Positions 8,498-17,420 of a stretch of 64,000 nt of DNA are shown here, piece by piece. The DNA lies in NCBI RefSeq assembly GCF_003703975.1, contig NZ_QTJY01000005.1, forward strand, positions 62,001 to 126,000, given 5' to 3'. Below the pieces are notes generated by a model, which made no database searches, was not told where the DNA came from, and was given only the letters and a program-made list of their open reading frames with translations. The position numbers were made by a program, and so were the translations under genes. Numbering within the stretch: position 1 is the first letter of the stretch; every line of letters starts with the position of its first letter. This DNA is from Larkinella soli. Lineage in GTDB: Bacteria; Bacteroidota; Bacteroidia; Cytophagales; Spirosomataceae.

Positions 8498-10795
8498 ATG
8501 AAAAAATTCATTTACCTTTTTATCGCATTAGTAATCAGCGCCTTGTCTCTATCCCACGCTCAATCGCCGGCTACCGTCGAGGGACAGATCCTGTCGAATC
8601 AGAAGCCGGTCGAACTGGCAACGGTCGCCCTGAAAGGCACCCGGTTCGGGCTGCTGACCGACAGCGCGGGAAACTACCGGCTGACGGGCATCCCGCCGGG
8701 CCGCTACCAGCTGAACGTCTCGCTGGTCGGCTACGGCACCTACCAGAAAACCGTCACCCTGGCGGCCGGCCAGACGCTCCGGCAGAACGTCGAGCTGCGC
8801 GAGTCGCCGAACACGCTGGGCGAAGTGGTCGTGACGGGAACGATGAAGGAAGTTTCGAAGCTGGAAAGCGCCGTGCCGGTGGAGATTTTCACACCAAAGT
8901 TTTTCCAGAAAAACCCGACGCCCAACATCTATGACGCCCTCCAGAACATCAACGGCGTGCGGCCGCAGCTAAACTGCAACGTCTGCAATACCGGCGATAT
9001 CCACATCAACGGCCTCGAAGGACCATATACGATGGTGCTGCTGGACGGGATGCCCATCGTCAGCTCCCTGTCTACGGTCTACGGTCTTTCGGGGATCCCG
9101 AACTCGCTCGTCGAGCGGGTGGAGATCGTCAAGGGGCCGGCTTCGACGCTCTACGGCTCCGAAGCCGTGGCCGGTCTGATCAACATCATTACGAAGAACC
9201 CGCTGAAAGCTCCGACCGTGACGGCCGACGTGTTCGGTACGACCTGGCAGGAATACAATGCCGACCTCGGTGTGAAATTCCGGGCCGGAAAAGCCAACTC
9301 GCTGATCGGTCTGAACTATTTCAACTTTCAGCATCCCTACGACAAGAACGGCGACGGCTTCACGGACGTGACGCAGCAGAACCGAATTTCCCTGTTTAAC
9401 AAGTGGCAGTTCGAACGGGCCGAAAACCGGCTGGCGAATCTCGCGGCCCGGTATTATTACGAAGACCGCTGGGGCGGGCAGATCGGCTGGAACAAATCCT
9501 ACCGGGGCGGTGACCGGCTGTATGGGGAAAGCATCTTCACGGAGCGCGTCGAGCTGATCGGAGCCTACCAGCTGCCGACAGTCGAAAAAATCACGTTTCA
9601 GTCGTCGTTCAACAGCCATCATCAGAATTCGTATTACGGCACGACGGCCTACATGGCGACACAGCGGATTCTGTTCGGGCAGTTTCTGTGGGACAAGCAG
9701 TTCAACTCCCGGGTGAGCCTGCTGGTCGGGACGCCGTTCCGATACACCTTCTACGACGACAATACGCCGGCCACGGCTTCGGCCGACTCCCTGCGGCCCG
9801 AAAACCGCCCGGACCGGATCGTGCTGCCGGGGATTTTCGTCCAGCCGGAATTTACATTCAATGAAAAACATAAGCTGCTGCTCGGCCTGCGATACGACTA
9901 CAATTCGCGGCACGGCAGCATCCTGACGCCCCGCTTCTCCTACAAATGGTCGCCGAACAAGGATAATGTCATCCGCCTGAACGCCGGCACGGGCTACCGG
10001 GTGGTGAACTTGTTCACGGAAGACCATGCCGCCCTGACCGGAGCGCGTCAGGTGGTGGTGCAGGATGCACTCAAACCGGAACGGAGCTGGAACGTCAACC
10101 TGAACTACACGCGGCAGATCGTATTCAACAACGGTTTCCTGGGTATCGACGCTACCGCTTTTTACACGTATTTCACGAACCGCATCATCGCCGATTACGA
10201 CACCGATCCGAACAAGATCTTCTTCGACAACCTGAAGGGGCACTCAATCTCCAAGGGCGTGAGCGTGAACCTGGATGCGACGTTCGCCTTCCCGCTGAAG
10301 ATGGTAGTAGGGGCGACACTGATGGACGTCTATAAGGTAGAAGACGACGCCGACGGCCGCGAGGTCCGGACGCGCCAGCTGCTGACCGAGCGCATTACCG
10401 GTACCTGGAACGTTTCCTACGACTTCGGACGCGGGTTTTCGGCCGACTATACCGGCAACCTCTACGGTCCGATGCGGCTGCCGCGACTGAGTCCGGAAGA
10501 CCCCCGGGCGGCCTACTCGCCTACCTGGAGCATCCAGAACATCCAGCTGACCAAGAAGTTCGACAACGGATTCGAGGTCTACGGCGGCATCAAGAACCTG
10601 CTGAACTTTACGCCCCCGGCCAACAGCATCGCCCGGGCCTTCGACCCCTTCGACCGGGGGGTGGTGTTCGACCGGGAAGGGCAGGTGGTGGCGACGCCGG
10701 GCAATCCTTACCGGCTCACGTTCGATCCGAATTACGTGTTTGCCCCCAACCAGGGCATCCGGGGCTTTCTGGGAATCCGGTACACCGTTCGATAA
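8498..10795 (+). CDS. TonB-dependent outer-membrane receptor, probable metal/metallophore uptake
   Basis: A 765-aa receptor; the start at 8498 gives the signal peptide MKKFIYLFIALVISALSLSHAQ. Residues about 24-105 are a CarboxypepD-regulatory-like domain (VEGQILSNQKPV...YRLTGIPPGRYQL). The plug (about 110-230) contains CNVCNTGDIHING, then VERVEIVKGPASTLYGSEAVAGLINIITK. The rest is a 22-strand type barrel ending FLGIRYTVR. The Cys-x-x-Cys in the plug, the His-rich upstream protein and the DtxR-like operator point to a metal substrate rather than a glycan. No SusD gene follows. Confidence 0.9.
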   Translation: MKKFIYLFIALVISALSLSHAQSPATVEGQILSNQKPVELATVALKGTRFGLLTDSAGNYRLTGIPPGRYQLNVSLVGYGTYQKTVTLAAGQTLRQNVELRESPNTLGEVVVTGTMKEVSKLESAVPVEIFTPKFFQKNPTPNIYDALQNINGVRPQLNCNVCNTGDIHINGLEGPYTMVLLDGMPIVSSLSTVYGLSGIPNSLVERVEIVKGPASTLYGSEAVAGLINIITKNPLKAPTVTADVFGTTWQEYNADLGVKFRAGKANSLIGLNYFNFQHPYDKNGDGFTDVTQQNRISLFNKWQFERAENRLANLAARYYYEDRWGGQIGWNKSYRGGDRLYGESIFTERVELIGAYQLPTVEKITFQSSFNSHHQNSYYGTTAYMATQRILFGQFLWDKQFNSRVSLLVGTPFRYTFYDDNTPATASADSLRPENRPDRIVLPGIFVQPEFTFNEKHKLLLGLRYDYNSRHGSILTPRFSYKWSPNKDNVIRLNAGTGYRVVNLFTEDHAALTGARQVVVQDALKPERSWNVNLNYTRQIVFNNGFLGIDATAFYTYFTNRIIADYDTDPNKIFFDNLKGHSISKGVSVNLDATFAFPLKMVVGATLMDVYKVEDDADGREVRTRQLLTERITGTWNVSYDFGRGFSADYTGNLYGPMRLPRLSPEDPRAAYSPTWSIQNIQLTKKFDNGFEVYGGIKNLLNFTPPANSIARAFDPFDRGVVFDREGQVVATPGNPYRLTFDPNYVFAPNQGIRGFLGIRYTVR

Positions 10796-10958
10796 TTTTT
10801 TAACGCATGAAAGTCTGTAGTTTCAATGGATTTTTTAAATTATTGCACCGAACAATATGACTTTCTGAAGAAGTATTCGGTTTAATGATTTGATAACCAT
10901 TGCGTTACTGATTTATTTATATAAATTTGTAACCGCAAACCAAACACACATTCGCTAT

Positions 10959-11270
10959 ATGGCCCTTGCAAAGCAGTACCTGAAGAGCAAGCCTACAATT
11001 TGCAAAGTTACATTTTCGCTGCCGGCCGACACCGTCAATGGTGCCTCATCGGTAGCTCTGGTTGGCGAGTTCAACGGCTGGAACGCTGAAGCCGCTCCCC
11101 TCAAGAAGCAGAAAGACGGCTCCTATAAGACCACCCTTGAACTGCCGGTCGGTCAGGAGTTCCAGTTCCGATATCTGATCGATGGTGACAAATGGATCAA
11201 CGACCAGGAGGCCGACAAATTCGTCACCAGTGGCGTTTCATCCGAAGACAACTCGGTCGTCGTTCTCTAA
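10959..11270 (+). CDS. Isoamylase-early-set / CBM48-like glycogen-binding domain protein
   Basis: A 103-aa stand-alone domain, starting at the ATG at 10959 (MALAKQYLKSK); the in-frame upstream ATG at 10890 lies in AT-rich leader. The fold is the AMPK-beta/isoamylase N-terminal beta-sandwich: VALVGEFNGWN, PLKKQKDGSYKTTLELPVG, FQFRYLIDGDKWINDQEAD. These modules bind alpha-glucans. No signal peptide, so cytoplasmic. The lysine-rich N-terminus is unusual. It is monocistronic, with a strong terminator 22 nt downstream. Function beyond glycan binding is not known. Confidence 0.88.
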   Translation: MALAKQYLKSKPTICKVTFSLPADTVNGASSVALVGEFNGWNAEAAPLKKQKDGSYKTTLELPVGQEFQFRYLIDGDKWINDQEADKFVTSGVSSEDNSVVVL

Positions 11271-11292
11271 TCTGACCCGCTCATCGGTAACA

Positions 11293-11322
11293 AAAAAGCC
11301 CGGCCTTGCGGCCGGGCTTTTT
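11293..11322. terminator. Bidirectional rho-independent terminator
   Basis: GCCCGGCC/GGCCGGGC stem (11298-11305 and 11310-11317), loop TTGC, flanked by A5 on the left and T5 on the right. It therefore works for the plus-strand CBM48 gene and for the convergent TIM-barrel gene. Confidence 0.88.
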
Positions 11323-11339
11323 AATGGATTCCGTCCGGG

Positions 11340-12278
11340 TTAAACGACGAAGCTGTCGGACTCCACATAGGCCTGAATCAGCGCCGTTTCCCCTTCCTTC
11401 CCGGGTCTGGCATTTCCGTGTTCCATGCCCCAGATGAAGTCTTTGTTCTCGGCTTTGGCCTTCTTATAGCAGTGTTCGAACACTTTTTTGTAGTTGATTT
11501 CACCGGTCGTCGGTTCTTTCCGGCCGGGGTTATCGCCGATCTGAAAGTAACCGATCTCGCTCCAGCACCAGTTGATGTGCGGGATGATGTGTCCTTCGTT
11601 CTTCTGCATGTGATAGACGTCGAACAGAATCTTGCAGGCCGGGCTGTTGACGGCGCGGCAGATTTCGTAGGTCTGGTCGGAGGTGCGCAGAAACAGGTTG
11701 GGCGTATCGCTGAGCGGTTCGAGCACCATCGTCATGCCGTGCGGCTCCAGGATCTCGGCCCCCCGGCGCAGTGCGTCGATGACGTGGCCGGTCTGAATCC
11801 CGATGGGCAGGTTGCGCTCGAAGTCGCCCGGCACGACGGTCATCCATTTGGCGTTGACCCGCTTGGCCGTTTCGACGGCACGTTTGCAGCCGTTCAGGAA
11901 GATATCGATATGCTCCTGTTTACCGGCTGCGAGGGTGTTCTGCCCGTTGCCGCCCTTGTCGACGACGAACACGCCCATCTTCATCCCGAGCCGGGTCATT
12001 TCCTTCGCAATTTTCTCCTGCACTTCGGGCGTCCGGCCCATCATGCCGTTGTCTTCCAGCGCCATAAAACCCATGTCGGCCATGAATTTGAGCTGGTCGA
12101 TCAGGTCTTTGCCGGCACTGTTCTCAAACATTCCGAAGTGGGGAGCGTACCGTAACTTGAACTGGTTTTTCGCCATTGTGTGGGTTTTAGGGCCCGGATT
12201 TCCCGCTACGGCCACCCCCGTCAGGGCAGCACCGGCCAGGCCCAGCGTTGATTTGACAAAATCGCGTCGTTGAATCAT
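11340..12278 (-). CDS. Tat-exported hydroxypyruvate-isomerase-like TIM barrel protein
   Basis: A 312-aa protein whose N-terminus MIQRRDFVKSTLGLAGAALTG is a clear twin-arginine signal. The mature part is a xylose-isomerase-like barrel of the hydroxypyruvate isomerase group: MVLEPLSD carries the metal-ligand Glu, ILFDVYHMQ the Asp/His pair, and FIWGMEHGNARPG the C-terminal Glu. It follows the cytochrome-type dehydrogenase gene by 85 bp on the same strand and is probably co-transcribed or at least functionally linked, for example in epimerising or cleaving an oxidised sugar in the periplasm. Confidence 0.85.
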   Translation of the reverse strand: MIQRRDFVKSTLGLAGAALTGVAVAGNPGPKTHTMAKNQFKLRYAPHFGMFENSAGKDLIDQLKFMADMGFMALEDNGMMGRTPEVQEKIAKEMTRLGMKMGVFVVDKGGNGQNTLAAGKQEHIDIFLNGCKRAVETAKRVNAKWMTVVPGDFERNLPIGIQTGHVIDALRRGAEILEPHGMTMVLEPLSDTPNLFLRTSDQTYEICRAVNSPACKILFDVYHMQKNEGHIIPHINWCWSEIGYFQIGDNPGRKEPTTGEINYKKVFEHCYKKAKAENKDFIWGMEHGNARPGKEGETALIQAYVESDSFVV

Positions 12279-12314
12279 TGAAAATGGTGATTAGAGGAGT
12301 TGAGGAGGAAGGGA

Positions 12315-12352
12315 GGAAATCAGGCTAAGAGCCTCTCAGCCTGATTTCTTCC
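12315..12352 (-). other. Intergenic hairpin between the dehydrogenase and TIM-barrel genes
   Basis: GAAATCAGGCT (12316-12326) pairs with AGCCTGATTTC (12338-12348), and the flanking bases can extend the stem with a bulge. On the minus strand it is not followed by a U-run, so it may stabilise or process the mRNA rather than terminate it. Confidence 0.45.
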
Positions 12353-12363
12353 TTTCGGTTCTG

Positions 12364-15300
12364 TTATTTTCTCTTCAGGGAAGCCAGATATTCGACCAGG
12401 TCGACCAGCTCCTGCGTAGACATATTTTCATGAAGGCCGGTCGGCATCATGGACGAGTCCATCTGCTTCAGGGAGACGACGTCGCTCATTTTGTAGTTCG
12501 AGGTCGTTCCGCCCGGGAACTTCATCTGAAGGTCGGATTCGGTTTTGCTGGCGACGATGCCGGAAACCGTGCTGCCGTCCTTGAATTTCACTTCATACCC
12601 TTCGTAGCCGAAGCTGATCCCGGCATCCGGATACAGAATCGCCAGATACTGAGCCTCTTTCGGAAGTTTGCTGCCGATCTCCGACAGCTTCGGCCCGAAG
12701 TCCATGCCCTCGCCGTTGACCTGGTGGCAGATGGCGCAGTTGTTCTTATAGACGTTCAGACCCCGTCCGGCGTCACCGGTTTGGGCCAGTAATTCCGGAA
12801 TTACCGGCATTTTCTTCCCTTCGGTGCCTTTTCCGCCGTTAAGATAACCGGCGGCCTCCATCCGTACCTTCTTCCGCCAGCTGTTGGCGACGCCCTGAAC
12901 GGCGGCTTTCTTGTAGTCGTCCTTGATCTGGCCGGACTTGAGCAGGGCCAGAATCAGGTCCTCGCCGTTGTAGCTCCCTCCGATGGCCCGGACGGCGTCC
13001 CTCCGGAGCGCATCCGTCCGTTTTTCGTCGAGGGCCACGGTCTGGAGAATCTCCAGCGACTCCTTCGTGCCGACGCTGCGAAGCGCCGAGATCATCCTGG
13101 CGGCCGATTCGGCATTGCCGCCGTTGAGGGTTTCCCAGACCATCGGCCCGCCGTCCTGCACCAGCAACTGCCGGACGGCCTCCCGGCCGACGCGCTCCGT
13201 GGCTTTATCCATTGCCAGCTGCCGCAGCCGCTGGTTTTCGGTTTTCGGCTCATACCGGCTGACCAGTTCAAGGTATTCGGGCGTGCCGTACAGGTCGGTC
13301 AGCAGTTTACCGAGGGCCGCCGATGCCTCCGCCGATTGTTTGACGAAAGCCGGGTCGAGGTGGCGCAGGGCCAGTTTGCTGATTTGGGCGTCGTTCTGAT
13401 TCTGTTTCAGGATGCCGAGCAGCGCGTTGGATTTCTCCACCCCGCCGGGGTTGAAATCGAACGCCCGGAAATACCGCAGGCGGCTGTTCAGATCGGTTTG
13501 CGGGTCGGAGGCCAGCCGGGCCAGCAGGGGCACGGCGTCTTTGGTGCGGGCCCGCCAGACGATGTCTTTCCCGGCCGGGGTGCCGATCGGGTTGATGCCG
13601 GCATGTTTCAGCCAGGCGGGGTAGAACGTATCCCACTGGCCGTCGGCGCCGATGCCGAGTGCCTCCAGATACCAGCGGTCCTGCCCGTCGTGCTGCGAAG
13701 CCAGCTTCGCCCACAGGTCGGGCGCTTCGGGTGATTTGTTCCGGCGCAGGGCGATGGCGCACTCGCGACGTACCTGCGGGCTGGGGTCGTTCGCCAGTTG
13801 TTTTACGTATGGAATAATGTCGGTTTTCATCTGGCGGGCGGCCCGCAGGGCGGCCATGCGCAGATTCGGATCGGCGTCTTTCAGGGCGGTTTCCACGTAT
13901 TTCTTCCCTTTGCCTTCCAGTTTGCTCAGCAGCCAGAGGGCGCGGGCTTTCATGCGGGGGTCGGCGGCCGTCTTATACAGGTTTGCCAGGTCTTTTTCGG
14001 CTTTGGCACCCAGGCCATAGAGTGTGTTCCAGGCGGCATAGCGAATCGCCATGTTCGGGCTTTGCAGGGCCTCCACGGCGCCTTTGGTTGTGGTCAGATC
14101 GACCTTTGGCAGGCGGTACGGTGTGTTGGGAGGAGCGACGCGATAAACGCGGCCCCGGTTCTGATCGCCGGCCTGGTGACCGCCGACACCGGGGTCATAC
14201 CAGTCGGAGATGATCAGCGAGCCGTCGGGGGCCACGCAGACGTCCGAAGGCCGGAACCACTGGTCGCGGGCGCCTTCAAGAATCGGCACCATGCCGGCCT
14301 TGTAGCCGGCCCCGCTGTTCTGAACCGGGTAGGCCCGGACGACGTTCGGTCCGGCGTCGCAGTGGATCACCTGCCCCTGGAAGGTAGCCGGAAGCAGCTT
14401 GCCTTCATAAACGATAATACCGGTCGGGGAGCCGGCTCCGGTCTGGAGCAGGTTCGGCACGACGCCGGGGTCGTTGAGGTGCCAGTGGCGCAGCGGAATC
14501 TCCGGCTCGATGTTGGTCCGGTTGGCCTGCCAGCTCGCGCCGGTCATCTCGTCGGTGAAGCCGTAGTTACCGAATTCCATGACGTAGTTGATCCGCACGC
14601 CCTTGTTGCCGTCGTCGTCGTTGTCCGACTGCCAGAGGGCGCCGTAGGAGTCGACCGCCACCTCGTAGTTATTCCGGAAATTATGTCCGAGTACTTCCAG
14701 TTCGGTGCCGTCCGGGTTGCAGCGGAACACCATGCCCTGCCGGTAGTTCGGCTGGGTGATCTCCTTGCCGGTCGTGCGGTCGAAGAGAGGTTTACCGTCC
14801 TTGTCGCGGATCTGTTTGCCCTCGTTACCGAAGTTGAAATACCACTTTCCGTCCGGCCCGAACACGAAGGAGTGCATGCCGTGGTCGTGGTCGGTGCCGC
14901 TGATGCCGGTAAACAGGAGTTCTTTCTTATCGGCCTTGTCGTCGCCGTTCTCGTCCGTAAATACGAATACATTGGGGCTGTCGGAAACGATCACCTTATT
15001 GCCCTGCACCCAGATGCCGAGCGGAGAAACCAGATCGGTGCCCTGGTAGAAGGTCTTGGTGACGTCGGCCTGCCCGTCGCCGTTCTGGTCTTCCAGAATC
15101 AGAATGCGGTCGCCTTCGGGGCGGGTCGGGTTACCGTTGATGCCGGCGCGGTAATTATACGCTTCGCAGACCCACACCCGCCCTTTGGCATCGACGTCGA
15201 TGTTGGTCGGGTTGGTCAGCATGGGTTCGGCGGCAAACAGTTTCGCTTCCAGACCGGGAGCAATGTTCAGACTTCCGACGGCGTATTTGGGGTCGTGTTT

Positions 15301-15474
15301 GTCGTCGTCGCTGAGCTGAGAAAAAAGGCGTTCGAGGTACTCGCCGGATGCCTGGTTGAGGTTGGTATTCTGATACGCACCGATCAGAACGCCCCCGGCA
15401 AGCAGTCCGGCCGTTGAAAGTGCCCAGGCCCGGCGCGAAAAGCGGAAGCCCGAGGCAAAACGGTTTGATTTCAT
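12364..15474 (-). CDS. PVC-type haem-binding dehydrogenase (propeller + HEAT repeats + cytochrome c)
   Basis: A 1036-aa exported protein. An N-terminal membrane segment (AWALSTAGLLAGGVLIGAYQ, about residues 13-33) is followed by a six-bladed-propeller dehydrogenase domain (about 60-450) of the type described in Planctomycetes/Verrucomicrobia. Next come HEAT-like helical repeats (about 470-880), then a cytochrome c domain with CAICH at about residues 911-915 and a likely distal Met in the C-terminal part (MMPTG). It should oxidise a sugar or alcohol in the periplasm and pass electrons to its own haem. The TIM-barrel gene follows on the same strand. Confidence 0.88.
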   Translation of the reverse strand: MKSNRFASGFRFSRRAWALSTAGLLAGGVLIGAYQNTNLNQASGEYLERLFSQLSDDDKHDPKYAVGSLNIAPGLEAKLFAAEPMLTNPTNIDVDAKGRVWVCEAYNYRAGINGNPTRPEGDRILILEDQNGDGQADVTKTFYQGTDLVSPLGIWVQGNKVIVSDSPNVFVFTDENGDDKADKKELLFTGISGTDHDHGMHSFVFGPDGKWYFNFGNEGKQIRDKDGKPLFDRTTGKEITQPNYRQGMVFRCNPDGTELEVLGHNFRNNYEVAVDSYGALWQSDNDDDGNKGVRINYVMEFGNYGFTDEMTGASWQANRTNIEPEIPLRHWHLNDPGVVPNLLQTGAGSPTGIIVYEGKLLPATFQGQVIHCDAGPNVVRAYPVQNSGAGYKAGMVPILEGARDQWFRPSDVCVAPDGSLIISDWYDPGVGGHQAGDQNRGRVYRVAPPNTPYRLPKVDLTTTKGAVEALQSPNMAIRYAAWNTLYGLGAKAEKDLANLYKTAADPRMKARALWLLSKLEGKGKKYVETALKDADPNLRMAALRAARQMKTDIIPYVKQLANDPSPQVRRECAIALRRNKSPEAPDLWAKLASQHDGQDRWYLEALGIGADGQWDTFYPAWLKHAGINPIGTPAGKDIVWRARTKDAVPLLARLASDPQTDLNSRLRYFRAFDFNPGGVEKSNALLGILKQNQNDAQISKLALRHLDPAFVKQSAEASAALGKLLTDLYGTPEYLELVSRYEPKTENQRLRQLAMDKATERVGREAVRQLLVQDGGPMVWETLNGGNAESAARMISALRSVGTKESLEILQTVALDEKRTDALRRDAVRAIGGSYNGEDLILALLKSGQIKDDYKKAAVQGVANSWRKKVRMEAAGYLNGGKGTEGKKMPVIPELLAQTGDAGRGLNVYKNNCAICHQVNGEGMDFGPKLSEIGSKLPKEAQYLAILYPDAGISFGYEGYEVKFKDGSTVSGIVASKTESDLQMKFPGGTTSNYKMSDVVSLKQMDSSMMPTGLHENMSTQELVDLVEYLASLKRK

Positions 15475-15588
15475 AAACGACCCGTAGGTTTTGGGGTTGG
15501 AATATATCGTGTAAATGTACTAATAAACCTTCACAGTAAAGACAAGGCCGTATTTTTATGGCTGAATCCGTATAGATAAAGGAACAAT

Positions 15589-16377
15589 ATGTTAAATCTA
15601 CCCCTGTGGCAGCTCACGGGCTACCGCGCACTGGTCACCGGCGCCACGAAAGGCATCGGCGAAGCCATTGTCGATCAATTACTTAGCCTGGGCGCCGAGG
15701 TATTTCTCGTGGCCCGGGACAACGCGCTGCTGCAAGAGAAGCTGGAAAATTACCGGCAGGGCGGTTTTGCCGTGGAGGGGCTGGCCGAAGACGTCGGACG
15801 GCCGGGGGCTGCGGCCCGGATCATGGAGGAAGTAACCGCCCGCTGGGGCAGCCTGGACCTGCTCGTCAGCAACGCCGGAACGAACATCCGCAAGCCGACG
15901 GTCGAGTACAGCACCGACGAATTCGATTTCCTGTTGAATACCAACCTGAAGTCGGGATACGAACTCTGCCGGGCGGCCTATCCCCTGCTTAAGACGTCGG
16001 GGGGGCAGCAACCGGGGAAAGCAGCCATCGTATTCGTGTCGTCGGTATCGGGTTTCACCCACACCAGCAGCGGTTCAATCTACGGCATGACGAAAGCCGC
16101 GCTTCACCAGCTTGCCAAAAACCTCGGTGTCGAATGGGCTCCGGATGGTATCCGGGTCAACGCCGTGGCGCCCTGGTACGTACACACCCCGCTGGCCGAA
16201 CCGGTATTGAACAATCCGGAAAAACGGGCCGCCATCCTGGGCCGCACGCCGATGGGCCGGACCGGCCAACCGGAGGAAATCGCGGCCACCGTCGCCTTCC
16301 TCTGTATGCCCGCGGCCGGTTACATCACCGCTCAGTCACTGGCCGTCGACGGCGGTATGCTGGCCTGGGGGATGTGA
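15589..16377 (+). CDS. SDR-family oxidoreductase (tropinone-reductase-like)
   Basis: A 262-aa classical [14 protein letters not shown] near residue 18, NAGTNIR, the catalytic serine in FVSSVSGF and YGMTKAA carrying Tyr/Lys. The end [10 protein letters not shown] is typical. It is divergent from the cytochrome dehydrogenase gene (114 bp between starts) and convergent with the Hint gene. Cytoplasmic; substrate unknown. Confidence 0.88.
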   Translation: MLNLPLWQLTGYRALVTGATKGIGEAIVDQLLSLGAEVFLVARDNALLQEKLENYRQGGFAVEGLAEDVGRPGAAARIMEEVTARWGSLDLLVSNAGTNIRKPTVEYSTDEFDFLLNTNLKSGYELCRAAYPLLKTSGGQQPGKAAIVFVSSVSGFTHTSSGSIYGMTKAALHQLAKNLGVEWAPDGIRVNAVAPWYVHTPLAEPVLNNPEKRAAILGRTPMGRTGQPEEIAATVAFLCMPAAGYITAQSLAVDGGMLAWGM

Positions 16378-16383
16378 GGCAGC

Positions 16384-16396
16384 GGGACCACCCCCC
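16384..16396. repeat. Fragment of the GGACCACCCCCC repeat arm
   Basis: GGGACCACCCCCC between two convergent stop codons matches the outer arm of the composite palindromic repeats described elsewhere in this window. AGCGGG/CCCGCT around it gives a weak hairpin. Confidence 0.45.
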
Positions 16397-16398
16397 GC

Positions 16399-17397
16399 TT
16401 ACTTATCCAGCACGACGACCTCGTTAATAAGAAAGCTACCGCGGTCGGTGACGAGGTTGTAGACTTTATCGACCGTTCGGACGGCAGCCTGCACCCCATC
16501 GACTTTCCAGGTTGTGACGCTCCGGGCAGCCCCGTCGAAACGGTAGAGAACGTCGCCCGGCCGCAGGTCACCCAGCTTCTTCGAACCGCCGGCGGTCTGA
16601 ACCGGGTGGTTGGGGGTGGCTTCGAGCAGCACCGGGGCCGTCAGGAAAGCCGCGCGGCCGGCGGATACTTCTTCCACCGGACGAAGCCAGACCCCGCTGA
16701 CGGCGACCGTTCCGCCCTCATGCACCTGCACCTGCTTCACGCCGGCCGGCACGAGCATCCGGGTGGCGGCATCGTAGGCCATTACTTCGTCGCCCGGTCG
16801 GACTTCGCTGATGGCTTTCGTCCGGCGGTCAGCCAGCGTAACCGGGGCGTCGGCGGGGAAGCAGAAGTTATATTCCTCTTTCTTTTTGTCGCCGCCTTCG
16901 CTTTTGGGGCCGCCCCCCATCAGCAGCGCCATTTCGCGGGAGATCACGAAGCTGAGCGTCGACATCAGGCCGGGTTCCTTTTCACCCACGTTTTTCAGAT
17001 CGTCGATGTAGGCGTCCCAGGCTTTCCGGTCGGCGGAGGCACCGGGAATGACGAACGATTTCGTCTCGTTGGTTTTGCCGTTCAGATAGATCGCCAGCAG
17101 GCCCAGTTCTTTCGTATCCCCGGCGTTGTAGACCTTGTAGAGATAAATCTTCCGCTGGATTCCGTCGCTGTAGTTGAACACGTAGGCCGGCCGTTCCTCG
17201 TAGCGGTCCAGGATGAAATCGCCTGATTTAAAATAGGTATCTTTCTCCAGATTGGCAACTTTGATCTCCCTGACGGCTTTCAGCTGGTCGACGCTCATGC
17301 CGGCCGTCGCCGTCTGGCCGAAAAGAAGCCGGGGAAAAAGACAGACGGCCAGCAGGCATCCGGCCACGAAACCGATTCGAACAAGGTTGGTCTTCAT
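16399..17397 (-). CDS. Secreted Hint-domain (Hedgehog/intein-type) protein
   Basis: A 332-aa protein with a signal peptide (about residues 1-28). Residues 35-165 form an N-terminal domain I do not recognise. A Lys-rich linker (GDKKKEEYNF) leads to Cys179, the first residue of a Hint domain: CFPADAPVTLADRRTKAISE, PGDEVMAYD, the TPNHPV block (Thr261/His264) and a C-terminal VYNLVTDRGSFLINEVVVLD strand. The terminal His-Asn of inteins is absent, as in Hedgehog-type domains, which can form the thioester but not excise. It is 23 nt downstream of the amine oxidase gene and is the last gene of that operon. Confidence 0.8.
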   Translation of the reverse strand: MKTNLVRIGFVAGCLLAVCLFPRLLFGQTATAGMSVDQLKAVREIKVANLEKDTYFKSGDFILDRYEERPAYVFNYSDGIQRKIYLYKVYNAGDTKELGLLAIYLNGKTNETKSFVIPGASADRKAWDAYIDDLKNVGEKEPGLMSTLSFVISREMALLMGGGPKSEGGDKKKEEYNFCFPADAPVTLADRRTKAISEVRPGDEVMAYDAATRMLVPAGVKQVQVHEGGTVAVSGVWLRPVEEVSAGRAAFLTAPVLLEATPNHPVQTAGGSKKLGDLRPGDVLYRFDGAARSVTTWKVDGVQAAVRTVDKVYNLVTDRGSFLINEVVVLDK

Positions 17398-17420
17398 TCC
17401 TGTTGTGCGTTTGATAAGGA

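Noticed and set aside
12315-12352. Rho-independent terminator after the cytochrome dehydrogenase gene
   Set aside because: The stem is good but no U-run follows on the minus strand; recorded as a hairpin only.
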